Shown here: one piece after another, positions 61,301-64,000 of the stretch
How positions within the stretch are numbered: position 1 is the stretch's first letter
How the letters are laid out: the number at the start of each line of letters is the position of its first letter
Assembly: GCF_014534655.1 (NCBI RefSeq)
Contig: NZ_JACVVD010000003.1
Location: 744,001 to 808,000, forward strand
Reading direction: 5' to 3'
DNA from: Paenibacillus sedimenti
GTDB taxonomy: Bacteria; Bacillota; Bacilli; Paenibacillales; NBRC-103111
DNA: 64,000 nucleotides
Notes under the pieces: model-generated
Told to the model about the DNA's origin: nothing
The model's database searches: none
What the model saw: only the letters and a program-made list of their open reading frames with translations
Made by a program: the position numbers and the translations under genes

Positions 61301-62050
61301 CCCTCTTGACTGAAGCTGCCTGTGCAGTTCGAGAATGACGCGCTTCAAATCGTCATTATTATAGCGGTTTGCTTCCTGTCCAGCTTTATTCCAGTCCCAA
61401 GTTGGCTCGTTGATCGGGCTAATATAATTAAATTCAAGTCCTTCATTTTTAAAATGCTCCAACACGTCGCTTACATAAGCGGCAAATTCGTCTTCAAATC
61501 CCTCCTTCAAATTAGTGGAGCCTACGGTCGAATCCGGCTGAGCGTGACCGTTTTTTGTCATCCAGACCGGCGGACTATTGACAAAAGCGATCAGATCACC
61601 TACGCCTCGATCCTTGGCGGCCTTTAGAAACCATTGCTGTCCCTCTTGCTTACTCCAATCGTAACTGCTGACCTCCTCCGATTTGAACGCTTCCGCACGG
61701 CGCCATGGATTCGTAATGATCGCTTGGTCCGTTTCCGTGGAACCTGCCCCGATGTTGAAACGCCAAGCAGATAGTCCGATTCCTTTCTCCCTGGAAAATA
61801 GAAGATCCGCAACGCGTGTTTTATTTTCATCCGTCCAGTACTTTCCAAGCTGTTCCATTGACCACGCATCGGATGCACCGAAGTTGTCGATCTTCTGATA
61901 CTTGACCGATGCATCTATGGAAATGATGGCGTCAATCGGAGGGCTCACTTCTGTTTCCGTACTCGCGGTCAAAGTACCGCCATACAGGCCGAAACAACTA
62001 GTGCAGGTGAGAAATGTAGCAGTGAATTTCTTCAAAAGTTTACTTTTCAA
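58367..62050 (-). CDS. Large secreted GH30 glycanase with FN3 and binding modules
   Basis: A protein of about 1227 residues. The start is a TTG at 62050 with GGAG 8 nt upstream; the longer frame would bury that site. A Sec signal (KLLKKFTATFLTCTSCFGLYGG) leads to a GH30 barrel and its side beta domain (about 35-545), with acid/base Glu215 (YISPINEPTWDW) and nucleophile Glu355 (KYWMTEYCILG). Three fibronectin-III repeats (about 550-820), a concanavalin-like module (about 830-990, DDFEKGDMTRYQQDLSMW), another FN3 and a C-terminal malectin-like domain follow. The DNFGASDAWS start resembles the endo-beta-1,6-galactanase branch, but GH30 covers several activities. No wall anchor is visible. Confidence 0.88.
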   Translation of the reverse strand: MKSKLLKKFTATFLTCTSCFGLYGGTLTASTETEVSPPIDAIISIDASVKYQKIDNFGASDAWSMEQLGKYWTDENKTRVADLLFSREKGIGLSAWRFNIGAGSTETDQAIITNPWRRAEAFKSEEVSSYDWSKQEGQQWFLKAAKDRGVGDLIAFVNSPPVWMTKNGHAQPDSTVGSTNLKEGFEDEFAAYVSDVLEHFKNEGLEFNYISPINEPTWDWNKAGQEANRYNNDDLKRVILELHRQLQSRGLTAQISAPDGVEITALLDDDVYKSFANKEQYNAGANNLGLGKYREYIKDMLGDPELKKAIGNKIASHSYWSDYSKPDDDRLGKLRELLLANLKKYDAAAKYWMTEYCILGSYGPGRDLGIDPALHVARTIHFDLERANASAWQWWTAVSKEDYKDGLIYTDFNNAGDEQNILTSKILWALGNYSKFIRPGADRIALTGLDEQARSGLLGSAYKHDGEKTVTAVFVNDSQEDKRIKLSLGGLDNKDAISVMKPYITSADKDLTRGQDAPVQTDGTFETVIPARSVVTLNGDLIKANKKPEAPEIVNVKPMNKGLKVEFNAPKGAYEYEVSYSAKNDKQEKKLTLMSENSFIIQGLENGKQYAVTIRAGNQNGFGPPSKKGYGTPELLAPTVIASTGTDGGFKAIYDLEISVPAYRVRYGTQHGNYDKELISENPTGTLQVEGLVNGTNYYAVVEAVDGLDVSPPSSEFQVKPDISAPTKIMAIPADTKAHLEISPVEGASGYIVQVISGSQIISTKSINKSSIELEGLTNGSPFAVRVTSIGKGGNGTGFTEAVVTPKAYEVRHEDDFEKGDMTRYQQDLSMWRMEDGLLKHVSGGDHQGELSVNGMQLIDGTITAIVKHATAGADWGIAFRGSSFEKGYMFGYENGALIIRRDGQNLAGSVPFTAKLGELYQLDVRLNGKRIQAFIDGKPVFDLTDTFYTSGRAGLHSWADAEFAYLKIARETDNFKSSPEIYQVKEGDRQVALQYSEVDGADSYVIRYRPTSGGETGSTEISANPGSMIITGLDNDVTYSFTVIAIREGEEAASEPIEATPIGNAGKVLFYVDAGDGTPLQLEEGEMFGSLQTLEEQPYGRDPVTGINWGYEADDGLTWAHSSPTDAYESIRQFDGNDNGKGIAYRFQIPNGPYKVTVGFFDPWKASDRIMNVTINGETKLTGYVIGSKQEAKTFDSIVVTDGELIVKAVKAGGSKPMLSWIKVEQ

Positions 62051-62171
62051 TCGCCTATCTCCTTTGAGTTGAATTGGTCTTGCCATTGACGCTGTAATAA
62101 AGCCCTTCAGAAGTAGCTCATAATCTAAAATCTTCTAGCAGGCTATCACCCCCTTATAAGGATCTCATAAT

Positions 62172-62199
62172 TGAAACCCGTTTCATGAAAAGGGTTTCA
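62172..62199. promoter_or_regulatory. Tandem LacI-type operators upstream of GH30
   Basis: TGAAACCCGTTTCA (62172-62185) abuts TGAAAAGGGTTTCA (62186-62199). A third copy, TGAAATGGGTTTCA, is at 63440-63453 before the neighbouring LacI gene. The shared pattern TGAAA-N3-GTTTCA points to that LacI protein rather than CcpA, since the cre centre CG is absent. Confidence 0.7.
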
Positions 62200-62285
62200 T
62201 AAAACTCATAAAATATAGAGTGATCTCTGAGTCACTCCATAAAATCTTATGCCTAACTTGCAGGTAAATGGGTTTAGCAGCATTT

Positions 62286-62299
62286 TGTAAGTGCTTTCA
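62286..62299. promoter_or_regulatory. cre-like site upstream of GH30
   Basis: TGTAAGTGCTTTCA matches 13 of 14 cre positions (CG replaced by TG), between the LacI gene and the GH30 promoter region. Confidence 0.5.
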
Positions 62300-62346
62300 T
62301 TTCAATATTTTATTACCAAATGCTGGTTGCTGTCAATGATGTCATT

Positions 62347-63375
62347 TTAGTTTTTCAACCGGCCGGTACTTTTCCTGATCATCAATTCAGGTTCAAGTAA
62401 AGTTAATCGTTTTACTTTTTCTTTGTTGAGCAGCTTGGTAAGAATTTGCACCGCTGTTTTGCCTAGTTCATGACTTTTTTGCGATACCGTCGTCATTTCT
62501 GGAATGATTGATGTTGCTAAAGGAGTATCATCGAATCCGACAATGGAAAAATCATCCGGAATTTTCATTCCATGTTCACTCACTGCTTTAATAGCACCAA
62601 CAGCAGTAAAGTCATTTACACAAAAAATTGCAGTCGGTCTTTTCTTCATTTCAATCATTTTTTTCATCAATTCTTCTCCTGAACGCACGGAAAAACTGCC
62701 ATGCAATACCCAATCCGGTTGGTAAACCAAGCCAGAATCCTCTAATTGAGATTTGAATGCCTTTACTTTTTGGATAGTGGTCGACATATGATCAACCCCG
62801 CCAATGAAACCGATGTCCTTATGTCCTAAATCGATTAAATGTTGAGTAACCAATCTGGCACCTTTGGCTTCGTCTGTAGACACCCTTACTATATTGCTGT
62901 TAGGTAGCTGCCCATTGACGAGTACGACTGGGATTCTTGAAGAAATATCGGTAACTTCTTTTACAAGTTCGGGCTTGCAGCGGGCAAGATTAATTCTACC
63001 GCCCATAAAAATAATGCCATCCACACGCTTCTCGCTTAAAATACTTAAGTATTCGGATTCTCTTGCAGAATCACCGGATGTATTGCAAAGAAAAAATGTA
63101 TATCCTTTTATTCTGGCTTCGCTTTCCGCCCCCAGAAACACCTCCGGAAAGAACGGGTTTGTAATGTCAGGCATGATCATGCCGATCGTACCGGTTTCTT
63201 TTTTAAGAAGGCTTCTTGCGAGAGCGTTAGGCTGGAATTGATATTTATCAATAATTTGCATAATTTTATCTTTTGTGCTTTTTTTGACCGGAGCCGTATC
63301 GTTGAGCACTCGGGAGACCGTTGATACTGAAACGTTAGCCTCTTTTGCAATATCATAGACTGTAATGTGATTCAT
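62347..63375 (-). CDS. LacI-family repressor (GH30-linked)
   Basis: A 342-residue regulator. The N-terminal HTH and hinge are TVYDIAKEANVSVSTVSRVL and FQPNALARSLLKK, and the effector domain ends with SIVGFDDTPLATSIIPEMTT. AGGA lies upstream of the ATG. It is upstream of GH30 on the same strand; matching operators occur before both genes, so it probably regulates itself and GH30. The effector is unknown. Confidence 0.92.
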   Translation of the reverse strand: MNHITVYDIAKEANVSVSTVSRVLNDTAPVKKSTKDKIMQIIDKYQFQPNALARSLLKKETGTIGMIMPDITNPFFPEVFLGAESEARIKGYTFFLCNTSGDSARESEYLSILSEKRVDGIIFMGGRINLARCKPELVKEVTDISSRIPVVLVNGQLPNSNIVRVSTDEAKGARLVTQHLIDLGHKDIGFIGGVDHMSTTIQKVKAFKSQLEDSGLVYQPDWVLHGSFSVRSGEELMKKMIEMKKRPTAIFCVNDFTAVGAIKAVSEHGMKIPDDFSIVGFDDTPLATSIIPEMTTVSQKSHELGKTAVQILTKLLNKEKVKRLTLLEPELMIRKSTGRLKN

Positions 63376-63655
63376 GTTTGCATTTTCCTTTCAAGTTGAT
63401 CCATGTTTTTAGTTAAGATTATCAGGTTTTATACCATAATGAAATGGGTTTCATGGAATCACTACGAAAGGAATTGGTGTATCAAGGGAATTGACTCCAT
63501 TACTATAGGTTCCGATAATCTCAGAGCGCTGGAGAAAACATTCACCCGGCTGTTGGTTCCTCTTCGAGATTAGATTAAAGCGCCGGTTTACCTTCCATAA
63601 ATATGCATATTTTCTTTCCGAAAATACTTGTTGCATTACATCTTGCTATCTAAAC
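63376..63655. other. Intergenic region before the LacI gene
   Basis: 280 bp. Apart from the operator at 63440-63453 nothing is supported. A 61-codon frame at 63451-63636 has no ribosome site and no recognisable protein. Confidence 0.5.
63440..63453. promoter_or_regulatory. LacI-type operator upstream of GH30-linked repressor
   Basis: TGAAATGGGTTTCA, 65 nt before the LacI ATG, the third copy of the TGAAA-N3-GTTTCA site. It implies autoregulation. Confidence 0.65.
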
Positions 63656-64000
63656 TCACGAAACTACAACTTCATGATCTGTACCCGTTATCACGTCAAA
63701 CCATGCCTCAATTTCCTTCTCGAAAAGGTCCCTTTTTTCTTTGAAGAAAGTGAGGGCATCCTTCCCCATCGGCAAGTGTACCGGTGGTTTCTCCGCATTA
63801 GTCAAGAGAATTAATGCTTTGGCTAACTTGACAGGATCGCCGGGCTGTTTTTTGTTAACCTTTGTGGCGAAACTTCTCATCTCTCCTACAGTTTCCGCGT
63901 AATCGTCAATCACATGGCTGGTACGAGTAAGTGATGTTCCATCCAAGAATTCTGTGCGGAAGAAACCGGGTTCTACGACAGTAGCATGAATACCAAGTGG
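63656..64000 (-). CDS. Partial short-chain dehydrogenase/reductase (C-terminal part)
   Basis: The minus-strand frame is open from the window end to a stop at 63656 and gives the last 114 residues. It begins PLGIHATVVEPGFFRTEFLDG, which is the conserved V.PG..RT segment after the catalytic Tyr/Lys of SDR enzymes, and ends with a helical C-terminus. The Rossmann motif and active site lie outside the window. Substrate unknown. Confidence 0.85.
   Translation of the reverse strand, partial: PLGIHATVVEPGFFRTEFLDGTSLTRTSHVIDDYAETVGEMRSFATKVNKKQPGDPVKLAKALILLTNAEKPPVHLPMGKDALTFFKEKRDLFEKEIEAWFDVITGTDHEVVVS

Noticed and set aside
62172-62199. CcpA cre sites before GH30
   Set aside because: The central CG of cre is replaced by CC or GG and a third copy lies before lacI, so a LacI operator is more likely.
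63451-63636. 61-codon minus-strand frame
   Set aside because: No ribosome site, no recognisable protein, and it overlaps the operator region of the LacI gene.
1-64000. CRISPR arrays, tRNA/rRNA genes, insertion sequences
   Set aside because: No regularly spaced repeats, no cloverleaf or rRNA-like stretch and no transposase frame were seen on reading both strands.

Overview
The window reads as the chromosome of a low-to-mid-GC Gram-positive bacterium, most likely Paenibacillus or a close Paenibacillaceae relative. The signs are GGAGG ribosome sites before almost every gene, frequent TTG/GTG starts, LplABC-type sugar ABC importers with lipoprotein binding proteins, YesM/YesN-type two-component pairs with AraC outputs, and several large secreted carbohydrate enzymes. 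This assignment rests on gene style alone.

Region 1 (559-33869, mostly minus strand) is a glycan-utilisation locus. It holds a putative deacetylase, two GH88 unsaturated glucuronyl hydrolases, a GH78-type enzyme, a secreted GH5 with a FIMAH-like tail, an ADP-ribosylglycohydrolase-fold protein, a GH38 alpha-mannosidase, a secreted PL8 polysaccharide lyase, two complete ABC importers, two AraC regulators and two YesMN-type sensor/regulator sets. PL8 + GH88 + GH38 + GH5 + esterase is what complete breakdown of xanthan requires: lyase removal of terminal mannose, removal of unsaturated GlcA, removal of the inner alpha-mannose, and cleavage of the cellulosic backbone. The GH78 enzyme hints that a rhamnose-containing acidic exopolysaccharide may also be handled. 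One sensor kinase (18373-20130) has no neighbouring regulator and one regulator (3941-5575) has no neighbouring kinase, so they are probably partners. A 30-bp element shared by the GH78 and first binding-protein promoters (9944-9973 and 23832-23861) may be their target.

Region 2 (34017-45509) is ordinary accessory chromosome: a vanadium-haloperoxidase-like protein, an intact and a truncated DUF4386 protein around a MalT-type (LAL) regulator carrying a 46-residue tandem duplication, an MDR oxidoreductase, a YtrA-type GntR/ABC operon with its operator, a CBS protein, and a TetR/phosphotransferase pair with a palindromic operator. It also holds small gene remnants.

Region 3 (45583-63453) is a second glycan locus: an AraC regulator, GH42, GH51, a large multidomain secreted GH30, an ABC importer, a YesMN-type pair and two LacI regulators with recognisable operators. 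GH30 + GH42 + GH51 suggests a beta-1,6-galactan or type II arabinogalactan substrate. CcpA cre-like sites lie upstream of the GH5, PL8, GH30 and third binding-protein genes, linking both loci to carbon catabolite repression. The window opens inside a small membrane protein and closes inside a short-chain dehydrogenase, both on the minus strand. No rRNA, tRNA, CRISPR array, transposase or intact insertion sequence was seen.
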